DNA of 37,967 bases. It comes from Acidobacteriota bacterium (GTDB lineage Bacteria; Acidobacteriota; Polarisedimenticolia; SMYD01). Below the pieces are notes generated by a model. It saw nothing but the letters and a program-made list of their open reading frames with translations, ran no database searches and was not told where the DNA came from. Position 1 is the stretch's first letter. Every line of letters begins with the position of its first letter. Made by a program: the position numbers and the translations under genes. The stretch covers positions 1 through 37,967 of the forward strand of contig SMYD01000055.1 of assembly GCA_004356015.1 (NCBI GenBank), in the 5' to 3' direction. Below are positions 8,707 to 19,844 of the stretch, piece by piece.

Positions 8707-10101
8707 TCAGACCGCCGGCACGGCGGTACGGTCTGAGTCGGATGCCTCACCGGGTGGCGTGGCCGGCTTGTCCTGATAACGGGTCATGAAGCCGGTATCA
8801 AAATTTCCGGCGATGAAATCAGGGTCCGTCAGGATCCGCAGTTGAGCAGGGATGGTGGTCTTGATCCCCTCGATGATGAACGACTCCAGGGCCCGGCGCA
8901 TGCGTGAGATGGCTTCGGCCCGGTTGTTGCCCCGGGAGATGACCTTGGCGATCATGGAGTCGTAATACGGCGAGACGAGGCAATCCGCATGCGCTGCTGT
9001 GTCCACGCGCAGGCCGGGCCCCCCGGGAACATGAAAGGCCGTGATCCGCCCGGGACAGGGCCGGAAGGTCACCGGGTCTTCAGCGTTCACCCGGCACTCC
9101 ATGGCGTGGCCGTGCATGACGATGTCCGACTGCTTCATGGAGAGTTTCTCACCGGCCGCCACCTGTAGCTGCTCTTTCACCAGGTCGATGCCGGTGACTC
9201 CCTCTGTGACCGGATGCTCCACCTGGATACGGGTATTCATCTCGATGAAATAGAAATCCTTGTTCTTATCCAGAAGAAACTCCACCGTTCCGGCGTTGGC
9301 ATACCCCACCGCGTTGGCCGCCTTCAGCGCCGCTGCCGCCATGCGCGCGCGCAGAACATCGTCCAGGGCCGGAGACGGCGATTCTTCCAGAAGTTTCTGA
9401 TGGCGCCTCTGAATGGAGCACTCCCGCTCACCCATATGCACCAGGTTGCCATGCTCATCGCCGAACACCTGAAACTCCACATGGCGGGTTCCCACCAGGT
9501 ATTTTTCCAGGTAGACCGCGTCGGAACTGAAGGCGGCCCCGGCCTCGGCCTTCACCTGCGGCAGGAAACGACGCAATTCCTGCCGGGACGTGACCAGGCG
9601 CAGCCCTTTGCCGCCGCCGCCGGCCGTTGCCTTGATCAGGAGCGGATAGCCGATCTTCTCGGCAGCCGACTCGGCTTCCTCCTCGGTGTCCACCAGACCC
9701 GAACCGGGCACCGTGGCCACATGGGCCGCGTCCATGGCGGCACGGGCACGGGCCTTGTCCCCCATCATCCGGATGACCTCCGGGTCCGGGCCGATGAACT
9801 TCAGATTGCAGGCATGGCAGACCTCGGCGAAGTGGGCTGACTCGGCCAGGAACCCATACCCGGGATGAATGGCTTCCGCCCCGGTGATCTCCGCTGCGGA
9901 GATGATGGCACTGATATTCAGGTACGACTCGGTGGCCCGGGCAGGACCGATGCAGACTTCTTCATCGGCGAACTTCACATGGAGGGAATCGGCGTCGGCC
10001 TCTGAATGGACCGCCACTGTGCGAACGCCCAGCTCGCGACATGCCCAGATGATGCGCAGGGCGATCTCGCCACGGTTGGCAATAAGGATCTTTTTGAACA
10101 C
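8707..10101 (-). CDS. accC: Acetyl-CoA carboxylase, biotin carboxylase subunit
   Basis: [25 protein letters not shown]...[18 protein letters not shown]...[12 protein letters not shown]...[22 protein letters not shown]...[12 protein letters not shown]. Confidence 0.98.
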   Translation of the reverse strand: MFKKILIANRGEIALRIIWACRELGVRTVAVHSEADADSLHVKFADEEVCIGPARATESYLNISAIISAAEITGAEAIHPGYGFLAESAHFAEVCHACNLKFIGPDPEVIRMMGDKARARAAMDAAHVATVPGSGLVDTEEEAESAAEKIGYPLLIKATAGGGGKGLRLVTSRQELRRFLPQVKAEAGAAFSSDAVYLEKYLVGTRHVEFQVFGDEHGNLVHMGERECSIQRRHQKLLEESPSPALDDVLRARMAAAALKAANAVGYANAGTVEFLLDKNKDFYFIEMNTRIQVEHPVTEGVTGIDLVKEQLQVAAGEKLSMKQSDIVMHGHAMECRVNAEDPVTFRPCPGRITAFHVPGGPGLRVDTAAHADCLVSPYYDSMIAKVISRGNNRAEAISRMRRALESFIIEGIKTTIPAQLRILTDPDFIAGNFDTGFMTRYQDKPATPPGEASDSDRTAVPAV

Positions 10102-10124
10102 GATTCAGCAGCCGTTCGCCGGGA

Positions 10125-10634
<510 letters not shown>

Positions 10635-10692
10635 GCAAAGGATCCCGCGGCACCTGAGCGCACCGCAGGCCGGGTTTCACCGGCTGCGCGAA

Positions 10693-10722
10693 AGCGTAAC
10701 ATGCCGCCGCGAGAAGGTGCAA
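10693..10722 (-). promoter_or_regulatory. Candidate sigma-70 type promoter for accB
   Basis: Minus strand TTGCAC-N18-TACGCT upstream of accB. Confidence 0.5.
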
Positions 10723-10758
10723 ACGCCCGCCGTGACCCCCGCAGGCAGGCCGGCCGGA

Positions 10759-10788
10759 TTGACAGGCCCTACCAAGCGCCGTTAGCAT
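10759..10788 (+). promoter_or_regulatory. Candidate sigma-70 type promoter for plsC
   Basis: TTGACA-N18-TAGCAT, 25 nt before the ATG; GGAG ribosome-binding site downstream. Confidence 0.6.
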
Positions 10789-10813
10789 TCCCCTCTTTCC
10801 CGGAGACCTGTGG

Positions 10814-11542
10814 ATGATCGCCCCTCCCTCAGACCTGGCGACGCCACCCCCCCGGTGGATCATGCGCTCGCGCATCTTCTACCCCGCGCTCCGACTCCTG
10901 GTGCTCGGATCGCTGCGTCTGTTCTGCCGCCTGCGCGTCCACGGGGTCAAGAATATCCCGGGAAGCGGTCCTCTCATCCTGGCGGCCAATCACCAGGCCT
11001 ACATCGATCCCTTCCTGATAGCAGCGCCCATCCCCCTGCGTCCTCACTACCTCGTCCACACCACCTTCATGCACACATTCTTCGTGGGAATGGTCTGCCG
11101 CACCTTCGGCGGGATCGAAGTGGGCAACGGGCCGCCGGCCCGCGCCCTGCGCCGGGCACGGCTGGCCCTCGCGGCAGGCGACGTTCTGGCGATTTACCCC
11201 GAGGGCTGCCGCACCAGGGATGGCCGGGTTCTACCCTTCGCCCGAGGTTTCGCGCAACTGGCCAGGGTCACCGGCGCAGCGGTCCTCCCCATCGCCATCG
11301 TGGGAGCCCATGGGGTTTGGCCCCGGCACCACAGACTCCCGCGCGTGGGACGCATTTCGGTCCATTACGGAAAACCCATGCGCGCCCCGGGCCTGCCGGG
11401 CATCAACGGTACGGCGGCACGCCTGGCGGATCGAGATTTTGCCCTGAAGGTCCGGCAGGCCGTTCTGGATCTGGCCGGAGGCCTCCTGGAACCCTCCAGG
11501 GACCCGGACGAGCAGGAACGCGCGACCGGGGAAGCGGGCTAG
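10814..11542 (+). CDS. plsC: 1-acyl-sn-glycerol-3-phosphate acyltransferase (PlsC family)
   Basis: LILAANHQAYIDPFLIAAPIP (NHX4D) and IYPEGCRTRDGRVLPFARGFAQLA motifs. Confidence 0.88.
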   Translation: MIAPPSDLATPPPRWIMRSRIFYPALRLLVLGSLRLFCRLRVHGVKNIPGSGPLILAANHQAYIDPFLIAAPIPLRPHYLVHTTFMHTFFVGMVCRTFGGIEVGNGPPARALRRARLALAAGDVLAIYPEGCRTRDGRVLPFARGFAQLARVTGAAVLPIAIVGAHGVWPRHHRLPRVGRISVHYGKPMRAPGLPGINGTAARLADRDFALKVRQAVLDLAGGLLEPSRDPDEQERATGEAG

Positions 11543-12402
11543 CGGCGCGTCGGCGACAAGGGCTCGGTCACCACCTCGACTCCCACCACCGGTGATCCGA
11601 GGACATCCTGGAAGGCCGTCACTTTCACGATATTCAGCACACCACGGCGCAGGGTCACCGGCTGTAATTGCCCGGCTGCCGCACGCATCAGGATGGCGCC
11701 ACGGGGAGAGGGCAAGGTTGGCGCGTTGGCCGGAGTCGCCATGGGAGAGAGGGCCAGGATGCCCCCTGCAGGCATATCCTGGGGTTCAGCGACGTCACCC
11801 CGTTCCACCACATGCAGAACCCGTGCTGCACGGACAGCCAGGTAGTCGGCATAAATGCGATCGGTCGTGAGCGGGACATTCCCCTCCCAGACCGATCTCT
11901 TCTTCCCCACGGGAACGAGCGTATCCGTCCCCCAGCGCAGACGATCCGCCAGGTCGGCCGAGTCGGCGCGCAGCACCATGACGCGGGCCGTATCCCCCGC
12001 TCCAGATCCGACGATGCGCAGCGCCCGTCCCAGCACAAAGGCCAGGTCGACATCTTCGACTCTCCGCACCTGGATGGTCACCTGCCGGCCGGCCTGCGGG
12101 GAGCGATGGCCTTCCTCTCCGGGCTCCAACCCGGGAGAGGCGGCGGCCGCCGCCAGGACCGGTTCGGCGCGGCTTCCGGTCTCATAGAGGTAGATGACCA
12201 CCTGGACCAGACCCAGGCGCCGGTCCACAGCTTCCGGCGGCAGACGATTTTCCACAACGATTCGCACCCGGGCCGTGGGCTGCAACTCCGCGGTGCTGCG
12301 ATCCAGACGGTAGTCCAGATCCTGCCCGCAGGCACTCCCGGCCCATGCCCCGCACAGGCCCAGAGCCAGGATGAACGTCGCGGTACGCGCCAGGCTCGTC
12401 AT
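11539..12402 (-). CDS. Secreted protein of unknown function
   Basis: MTSLARTATFILALGLCGAWAGSACGQDLDYRLDRST...: signal peptide then a ~260-aa domain I do not recognise; convergent with plsC, sharing a CTAG stop overlap. Confidence 0.65.
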   Translation of the reverse strand: MTSLARTATFILALGLCGAWAGSACGQDLDYRLDRSTAELQPTARVRIVVENRLPPEAVDRRLGLVQVVIYLYETGSRAEPVLAAAAASPGLEPGEEGHRSPQAGRQVTIQVRRVEDVDLAFVLGRALRIVGSGAGDTARVMVLRADSADLADRLRWGTDTLVPVGKKRSVWEGNVPLTTDRIYADYLAVRAARVLHVVERGDVAEPQDMPAGGILALSPMATPANAPTLPSPRGAILMRAAAGQLQPVTLRRGVLNIVKVTAFQDVLGSPVVGVEVVTEPLSPTRR

Positions 12403-12408
12403 GCAGGA

Positions 12409-12438
12409 ATGGTAAGGGTGCCTGTCGCATGCTGTCAA
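12409..12438 (-). promoter_or_regulatory. Candidate promoter placing the start site at the ATG
   Basis: Minus strand TTGACA-N18-TACCAT-N6-ATG. Confidence 0.55.
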
Positions 12439-12444
12439 CGCACC

Positions 12445-12474
12445 TTGCGCGCGGCCACGGCCCCCCGCTAGCAT
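12445..12474 (+). promoter_or_regulatory. Candidate promoter for the CPBP protease gene
   Basis: TTGCGC-N18-TAGCAT; same -10 hexamer and spacing as the plsC promoter. Confidence 0.4.
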
Positions 12475-12491
12475 CCGGTCCGGATGAACAG

Positions 12492-13535
12492 GTGAACGAG
12501 GAAGATCACTGGACCCTGGACCTGGCATCCCGCCTGGAAGCCTTGCTGGAAATCGGCGGGACGGCACTTGCCGCCACCGGCGTGTTCCTGGTGCTACAGG
12601 GCCTTCCCCTCATGAACATGAGTCTCATGGGGCTGCCGTCCGGATTCGGCGCCCGCGACACAGGTGCGTTTCTCTGTGCCGTGCTGGCCGGGATCATCCT
12701 CATGCCCATGATCCTCCGCCGCCTCATGGATGGATGGACGGCAGGACAGCTCATGGGCCGGCGCAGAGTCTCCGCCGGCAAGGCTGTGGGGGCCGGGCTG
12801 GTGGTGGCCGCCGCCCTGACGCTCTGGTCCCAGTTCCTGCTCTGGCTGGCGCCGGAGATCCTGCTCCCGGCCTGGCGGAGCCTGGGTGTCAACCGTGGGT
12901 CCCAGTTATGGGCCGCTGTTCTGTTCGTGGCACCACTTGCCACCGCCCTGCCCGAAGAGCTCTTCTTCAGGGGGTATGGCCAGGGAATCCTGACCACTCG
13001 CTGCGGCAGAGGGTGGGGCCTGCTGCTGGTTGCGGGCGGGTTCAGCCTGACCCACGCGGGCCAGGGATGGAGCTCCGTCCTGCTGGCCATTTTCCCGGCC
13101 GCCTTGGCCCTGGGACTCCTCTACGAAGCCACCGGTTCCATTCTTGCCCCCTGGGTCGCCCACACCGCCACCAACGCCGCCGCGTTCATCTCCATGGGCG
13201 GCACCCTTGTTCATCCGGGGGCCGGGACATGGATCGTGACCGCCCTGATGGCCATCTCCCTCGCCATTCTCTGGGGAGGGCGGCGCCAGGTCAAATCCGG
13301 CCTGGCGCATCTTCAGGACCTGGGACGCGCCCTGGGGGAGGACATGCGTGGCTTTTTCCTGGCGGCCACCGCGGGCATGGCCGCACTGGCAACCGCCCTC
13401 TTCGTCGGGGGCCTGCTGGCGCCACTCCTGTCCGGCAGAGCCGCCCATGTCCTGGTCACCAGCCTGGTGCTCTTGGGTCTTTCCTTGTTGATCCATGACC
13501 GGCGCGGTGCGGGCTGGGGTGCCGGCTCCCCATGA
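12492..13535 (+). CDS. CPBP family intramembrane metalloprotease (CAAX-like)
   Basis: PEELFFRGYGQGIL (EEXXXR), FSLTHAG, APWVAHTATNAAAF; multiple TM segments. GTG start preferred; ORF is open to ATG 12429. Confidence 0.82.
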   Translation: MNEEDHWTLDLASRLEALLEIGGTALAATGVFLVLQGLPLMNMSLMGLPSGFGARDTGAFLCAVLAGIILMPMILRRLMDGWTAGQLMGRRRVSAGKAVGAGLVVAAALTLWSQFLLWLAPEILLPAWRSLGVNRGSQLWAAVLFVAPLATALPEELFFRGYGQGILTTRCGRGWGLLLVAGGFSLTHAGQGWSSVLLAIFPAALALGLLYEATGSILAPWVAHTATNAAAFISMGGTLVHPGAGTWIVTALMAISLAILWGGRRQVKSGLAHLQDLGRALGEDMRGFFLAATAGMAALATALFVGGLLAPLLSGRAAHVLVTSLVLLGLSLLIHDRRGAGWGAGSP

Positions 13536-13551
13536 CGGCCTGAATGCGGGA

Positions 13552-14604
13552 TCAGAGGTCAGCGCAGACGGCGTCGCCCACGGCGGCCGTCCCCAGTTGA
13601 CCACCCAGATCGGCCGTGGTCTTGCCTGCACGGACGCACCGGGCCACGCCCTCCTCCACACGCCGGGCCGCTTCCTTCTCGCCCAGATGATCCAGCATGA
13701 GGGCCGCGGTGAGGATTGCGCCCATGGGATTGGCGTAATCCTTGCCCGCATATTTGGGCGCCGATCCGTGCACCGGCTCGAACATGGATGTGCCAACCGG
13801 GCGGATATTGCCGCTGGCTGCCATGCCCAGACCGCCCTGCAGGGCCGCCCCGATATCGGTGACGATGTCGCCGAACATATTGCAGGTGACCACGACCTCG
13901 AACTGCTCCGGCTTGCGGAGAAGCTGCATGGCCAGAGCATCGACATACATGTGAGAAGACTCGATGCCGGGGAACTCGGCCGACACCTCCTTGAAAACCC
14001 GCTGCCACAGGTCATGACCAAAGGTCAGGACATTGGCCTTGTCGGACATGAGGACCTTGCCTCGTCCACTGTCACGGGCATACTCGAAAGCCAGGCGGAT
14101 GATCCGTTCCACTCCCTTGCGGGTGTTCACATCCTCCTGGATGGCCACTTCGTCGGCGGTCCCCTTCTTGAAGTTGCCGCCCATACCCACATACAGGCCC
14201 TCAGTATTTTCCCGGAAGAAGACGATGTCGATATCCGCGGCACTCCGGTTCTTGAGGGGACAGAGAGCATCGTCCAGACAGCGCACCGGCCGGATATTGG
14301 CGTACAGGTCCATGCGAAAACGGGTGCCAAGAAGAATATCGGCGGCATGGCGCATATCCGGGACCCGCGGGTCGCCGAACGCGCCCATGTAAATGGCGTC
14401 GTATCCCTCCCATTCCTCCAGGGTTCCGTCGGGCAGCGTCTCGCCCGTGGCCAGGAAATGATCGGCCGAGAACGGGTACTCCCGGATCTCGAACCCCGGG
14501 CCGCCGGCAGCCGTGAGGCTCCTCAGAACCTTGAGAGCCTCCCGTGTCACCTCAGGGCCGATGCCGTCTCCACCCACCACCGCGATCCTGTACACCCGGC
14601 TCAT
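13552..14604 (-). CDS. Isocitrate/isopropylmalate-family dehydrogenase
   Basis: IAVVGGDGIGPEVTREALKVL; RMDLYANIRPV; FRENTEGLYVGMGG; NMFGDIVTDIGAALQGGLGMAASGNI; MFEPVHGSAPKYAGKDYANPMGAI. Substrate class is ambiguous (LeuB versus tartrate/malate type). Confidence 0.88.
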   Translation of the reverse strand: MSRVYRIAVVGGDGIGPEVTREALKVLRSLTAAGGPGFEIREYPFSADHFLATGETLPDGTLEEWEGYDAIYMGAFGDPRVPDMRHAADILLGTRFRMDLYANIRPVRCLDDALCPLKNRSAADIDIVFFRENTEGLYVGMGGNFKKGTADEVAIQEDVNTRKGVERIIRLAFEYARDSGRGKVLMSDKANVLTFGHDLWQRVFKEVSAEFPGIESSHMYVDALAMQLLRKPEQFEVVVTCNMFGDIVTDIGAALQGGLGMAASGNIRPVGTSMFEPVHGSAPKYAGKDYANPMGAILTAALMLDHLGEKEAARRVEEGVARCVRAGKTTADLGGQLGTAAVGDAVCADL

Positions 14605-14619
14605 TCTGCCCTCCCTGAA

Positions 14620-14647
14620 CGCGCCTTCGGGCTTGCCGCCCGGCGCG
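14620..14647 (-). promoter_or_regulatory. Stable RNA hairpin in the leader of the dehydrogenase gene
   Basis: CGCGCC-TTC-GGGC-TTGCC-GCCC-GGCGCG (plus-strand reading): 10 bp with a 3-nt bulge, no U-tract. Confidence 0.45.
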
Positions 14648-14692
14648 CATGAGTCACTCGGCCACTCGCGATCTCCCGCCGGGACGCGGGCA

Positions 14693-15088
14693 TCATGACA
14701 TGGCCGTCCCGGGCCCGCCGCCGGCCAACTGCCGCATCCGCAGGGCGACCATGGTCATGGCCAGGCCCAGCAGAGTCCCGGCACCGTCAGCAACCACATC
14801 CCGCGCCGAGGCATCCCGGCCGGCGATGAACGACTGATGCCACTCGTCACCGGCACCGTAAAGCATGCCCAGAAGCATGGTCAGGATCACTCCCCGGCGA
14901 CTCAACCGGCCGCTCCACCCACCGGCCAGAGCCCGGGACAGGAAAAGGCTGAGGACCCCGAACTCGATCCCGTGCAGGAGCCAGTCCGGTGCTCCGGGTG
15001 GCGACGGGGGACTGGACATATGGGACAGGGTCAGGATGGCTCCCGCCACCAGAAGCACCGGCCCCCACAGCCCCACGCCTCGGGTCAT
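14693..15088 (-). CDS. VanZ family protein
   Basis: MLYGAGDEWHQSFIAGRDASARDVVADGAGTLLG: VanZ-like motif; TM segments. Confidence 0.82.
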   Translation of the reverse strand: MTRGVGLWGPVLLVAGAILTLSHMSSPPSPPGAPDWLLHGIEFGVLSLFLSRALAGGWSGRLSRRGVILTMLLGMLYGAGDEWHQSFIAGRDASARDVVADGAGTLLGLAMTMVALRMRQLAGGGPGTAMS

Positions 15089-15267
15089 TGCCGGCCCTGG
15101 AGCGGGTAGGGATACATCACCCAGGCCAGCGCCATGGCTCCAACCATCATCCCCACAAACAGAAACAGGAAGACCCTGATGCGGCCCCTGGCCCGGTCAC
15201 GGGTCAGAAAGGCGAAGAAGGTCGACACCAGCAGGCTGTGCAGCGACATGATCATGAGATGACTCAT
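15085..15267 (-). CDS. Small membrane protein, 60 aa, two predicted TM helices
   Basis: MSHLMIMSLHSLLVSTFFAFLTRDRARGRIRVFLFLFVGMMVGAMALAWVMYPYPLQGRQ; 4-nt ATGA overlaps with both neighbours. Confidence 0.7.
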   Translation of the reverse strand: MSHLMIMSLHSLLVSTFFAFLTRDRARGRIRVFLFLFVGMMVGAMALAWVMYPYPLQGRQ

Positions 15268-15794
15268 GACGAACTCTCCGCCGGCTGCGACTGCGGGGTC
15301 CGGCGAGGCTTGCGGCCAATGCAGTAGTCGAAGACATCCAGGACCAGGAGCAGATTCATGAGGCCGGCGGTCAGGAGAAAAGTGCGCCCGTACGAGTGGG
15401 TCGCCGCCCCGTAGCGCTGCCGTACCCGTGTGAGAATCTGTTCCCGTGCGACGCGGTCCGTACGGGAGTCGGGCATACGGTAGCGTAAGTCGCCGAATGT
15501 ACGCACGCGCGCCCAGGCATCCAGGGGACCCAGGCCGGCATTGGCCAGGGTCGACAGGTACGACAGAGGCTGCTCAGGATCCATGGCATACACCGTGCCG
15601 TTGAGGGCCAGCCCGAACCCGAAAGTGGTCATCACCACCGCCATGAAGACAAGGCCGGCGGTGGTCCTCCGGAGGAGCAGATGTCCCGCGCCCGGGATGG
15701 CCCATGCCAGGAGACAGGGTACCCAGGGAGAGCGGGTGCTCACGACCACATCCGCTTCCCGGCCTGCTTCGCTGGCCGTGGCCGTGGTCGCCAT
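15264..15794 (-). CDS. Membrane protein, DUF6677-like
   Basis: PWVPCLLAWAIPGAGHLLLRRTTAGLVFMAVV...FLLTAGLMNLLLVLDVFDYCIGRKPR: PGxGHLLLRR followed by TMs; family name from memory. Confidence 0.6.
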   Translation of the reverse strand: MATTATASEAGREADVVVSTRSPWVPCLLAWAIPGAGHLLLRRTTAGLVFMAVVMTTFGFGLALNGTVYAMDPEQPLSYLSTLANAGLGPLDAWARVRTFGDLRYRMPDSRTDRVAREQILTRVRQRYGAATHSYGRTFLLTAGLMNLLLVLDVFDYCIGRKPRRTPQSQPAESSS

Positions 15795-15798
15795 GAAG

Positions 15799-16248
15799 TC
15801 AGATGTCGTCCCGGACGACGTTGACCGTCACATGAGCCGTCACTTCGGCGTGGAGCCGGACCGGGATGGTGTAAGCCCCGAGCATCTTGATGGGCTTCTC
15901 CAGTTGAATGCGCCGGTGGTCGACCTGTATGCCGGCCTCCTCCAGTGCGAAGGCAATCTCCGCCGCCGTCACCGCGCCGTAGATGGTGTCACTGTCACCG
16001 GCACGATGGGACAACTCGAGATGAGTGGACGTGATCTGCTGAGCCAGCAACTCCATCTCGGCACGTTCCTTGGAATTGCGCGCCTCGTTCCGGCTTTCCT
16101 GATGGGCCACCATCTTCAGGTTGGCCGCCGTCGCCGCGACGGCGATACCCTTGGGGACCAGATAGTTCCGTGCGTAGCCCGCGGCCACCTCCACCACCTC
16201 GCCAGTCAGGCCGACATGCTCAAGGTCTTCTCTCAACACGACTTTCAT
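15799..16248 (-). CDS. rplI: 50S ribosomal protein L9
   Basis: MKVVLREDLEHVGLTGEVVEVAAGYARNYLVPKGIAVAAT. Confidence 0.98.
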   Translation of the reverse strand: MKVVLREDLEHVGLTGEVVEVAAGYARNYLVPKGIAVAATAANLKMVAHQESRNEARNSKERAEMELLAQQITSTHLELSHRAGDSDTIYGAVTAAEIAFALEEAGIQVDHRRIQLEKPIKMLGAYTIPVRLHAEVTAHVTVNVVRDDI

Positions 16249-16268
16249 GACAAGTCTCCTGGCCGCGC

Positions 16269-16526
16269 CTAGAGGGCGAAAGGCAGCAGGGCGATGTTTC
16301 GAGCCCGCTGGATGGCCTCCCGGAGCTGACGCTGGTGGGTGGCACAGGTTCCGGAGGTACGGCGTGGCTGGATCTTGGCACGCTCAGGGATGTAGTTGGA
16401 CAAAAGGCGCGGGTCCCGATAGTCGATCCAGTCCACCTTCTCGTCACAGAACTTGCAGAATTTACGGCGCTTGAACAGGAGCTTGCTGCGTCCCGACCGG
16501 CGCTTCTTGGGTGCTGCCTTGGCCAT
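16269..16526 (-). CDS. rpsR: 30S ribosomal protein S18
   Basis: [64 protein letters not shown]. Confidence 0.98.
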   Translation of the reverse strand: MAKAAPKKRRSGRSKLLFKRRKFCKFCDEKVDWIDYRDPRLLSNYIPERAKIQPRRTSGTCATHQRQLREAIQRARNIALLPFAL

Positions 16527-16528
16527 GA

Positions 16529-17062
16529 TCAGCCCTCCTGCCCGGCGTCAGGCCGGATTTCCGTCGATGGCTGCTCATCCGTGGCAGCACCACCGGCGGA
16601 TTGGGTGGCGGCAGGCGGGGACTCATCGCTGCCGGCGTCCTCGGTCGTCTCGGGGGCTTCAGCAGCCTTGGCCGCCTCGGCAGCCGCCGTCGCTTCCTCT
16701 TCGGCAGCGCGGCGGGCAGCCCGTTCCTTCTCCTTGACGGCCTGCTTGGCCTCCCAGACCAGGCGCTTCTTGTCATTGTCGATGCGGATGGTCATGAACT
16801 TGAGAACCGGCTCGGCCATGCGCAGGCGCCGTTCCACCTCGTCGGTGAGGGTGCCGTCGGCGGATTCATACTCCAGGCGCAGATAGCGGCCCTCGGTATA
16901 TTTGCGCACAGGATAGGCCAGCTTCTTGCGGCCCCAGTCCTCGGTCTTGAGCGGTTCTCCCCGGCCCTCGGTGATGGCAGCGTTCAGGCCATCCACCAGC
17001 CCCGTCACCTCTTCGTCGGGGAAATCGGGTTCTGTGATGAAAATTGTCTCGTAACGACGCAC
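16529..17062 (-). CDS. rpsF: 30S ribosomal protein S6 with long low-complexity C-terminal tail
   Basis: [27 protein letters not shown]...[30 protein letters not shown]; Ala/Glu/Pro-rich tail. Confidence 0.96.
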   Translation of the reverse strand: MRRYETIFITEPDFPDEEVTGLVDGLNAAITEGRGEPLKTEDWGRKKLAYPVRKYTEGRYLRLEYESADGTLTDEVERRLRMAEPVLKFMTIRIDNDKKRLVWEAKQAVKEKERAARRAAEEEATAAAEAAKAAEAPETTEDAGSDESPPAATQSAGGAATDEQPSTEIRPDAGQEG

Positions 17063-17149
17063 GCTATCTCCTCCTGGATATCAAACCCCGTGACCCGGCT
17101 CGGCCGGCACGGAGCAAGGAGCTGAAAAAAAGACTCTAGCAGATACCGC

Positions 17150-19202
<2,053 letters not shown>

Positions 19203-19216
<14 letters not shown>

Positions 19217-19805
19217 CAGTCGTTCCTCGCTCTCCCCGTCTGCGGGGGATATTGTGCAGGTTCATGGCGGCCGCGACACCGTCGATCAGGACAGTCTCCA
19301 CGGCATCGGCGCCATGCTCCGCGAGCGCAGCGGCTGCGGAGCGTTCCTCCTCCCTGAAATCGGACAACACCCAGTCGGCCAGGTCGTCGTCTCTGTCCAC
19401 GGGCCGGCCGACCCCGAGGCGGATGCGGATGAAATCCTTGGAGCCTGTCACCTGGATGATGGAACGAAGACCGTTATGGCCTCCGTGTCCCCCGCCCTGC
19501 TTGATGCGCAGGGTTCCCAGCGGCAGTTCCACATCGTCATGAATAACAAGCAAATCCGCAACCCCTTCACCGTGAATTTCCAGAAGACCTCTGGCCGCCT
19601 TCCCGGATCGGTTCATGAATGTTCGCGACTTGGCCACCACCACCGGCACCCCGGCGAACTGCCCCACCGCCGCCCAGAAATCGCCCGACCGCCTCAGCTT
19701 CATTCTCAGGCGCCGCGCCAGATGGTCGGCACATCGGAAGCCTATATTGTGGCGATGACCCGCATAGTCCGGGCCGGGGTTCCCTAGCCCCAGGAGGATC
19801 TGCAT
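19203..19805 (-). CDS. pth: Peptidyl-tRNA hydrolase
   Basis: [32 protein letters not shown]...[13 protein letters not shown]...[27 protein letters not shown]. Confidence 0.97.
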
Positions 19806-19844
19806 GAATCTGTCGGCGCTGCCGGCAAGATACCGGCAGACCGC

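Noticed and set aside
17125-17131. Seven-base U-tract between hppA and rpsF as intrinsic terminator
   Set aside because: Only a weak ~4-bp stem (AGCG..TGCT) precedes it and it is 8 nt away; not a convincing terminator.
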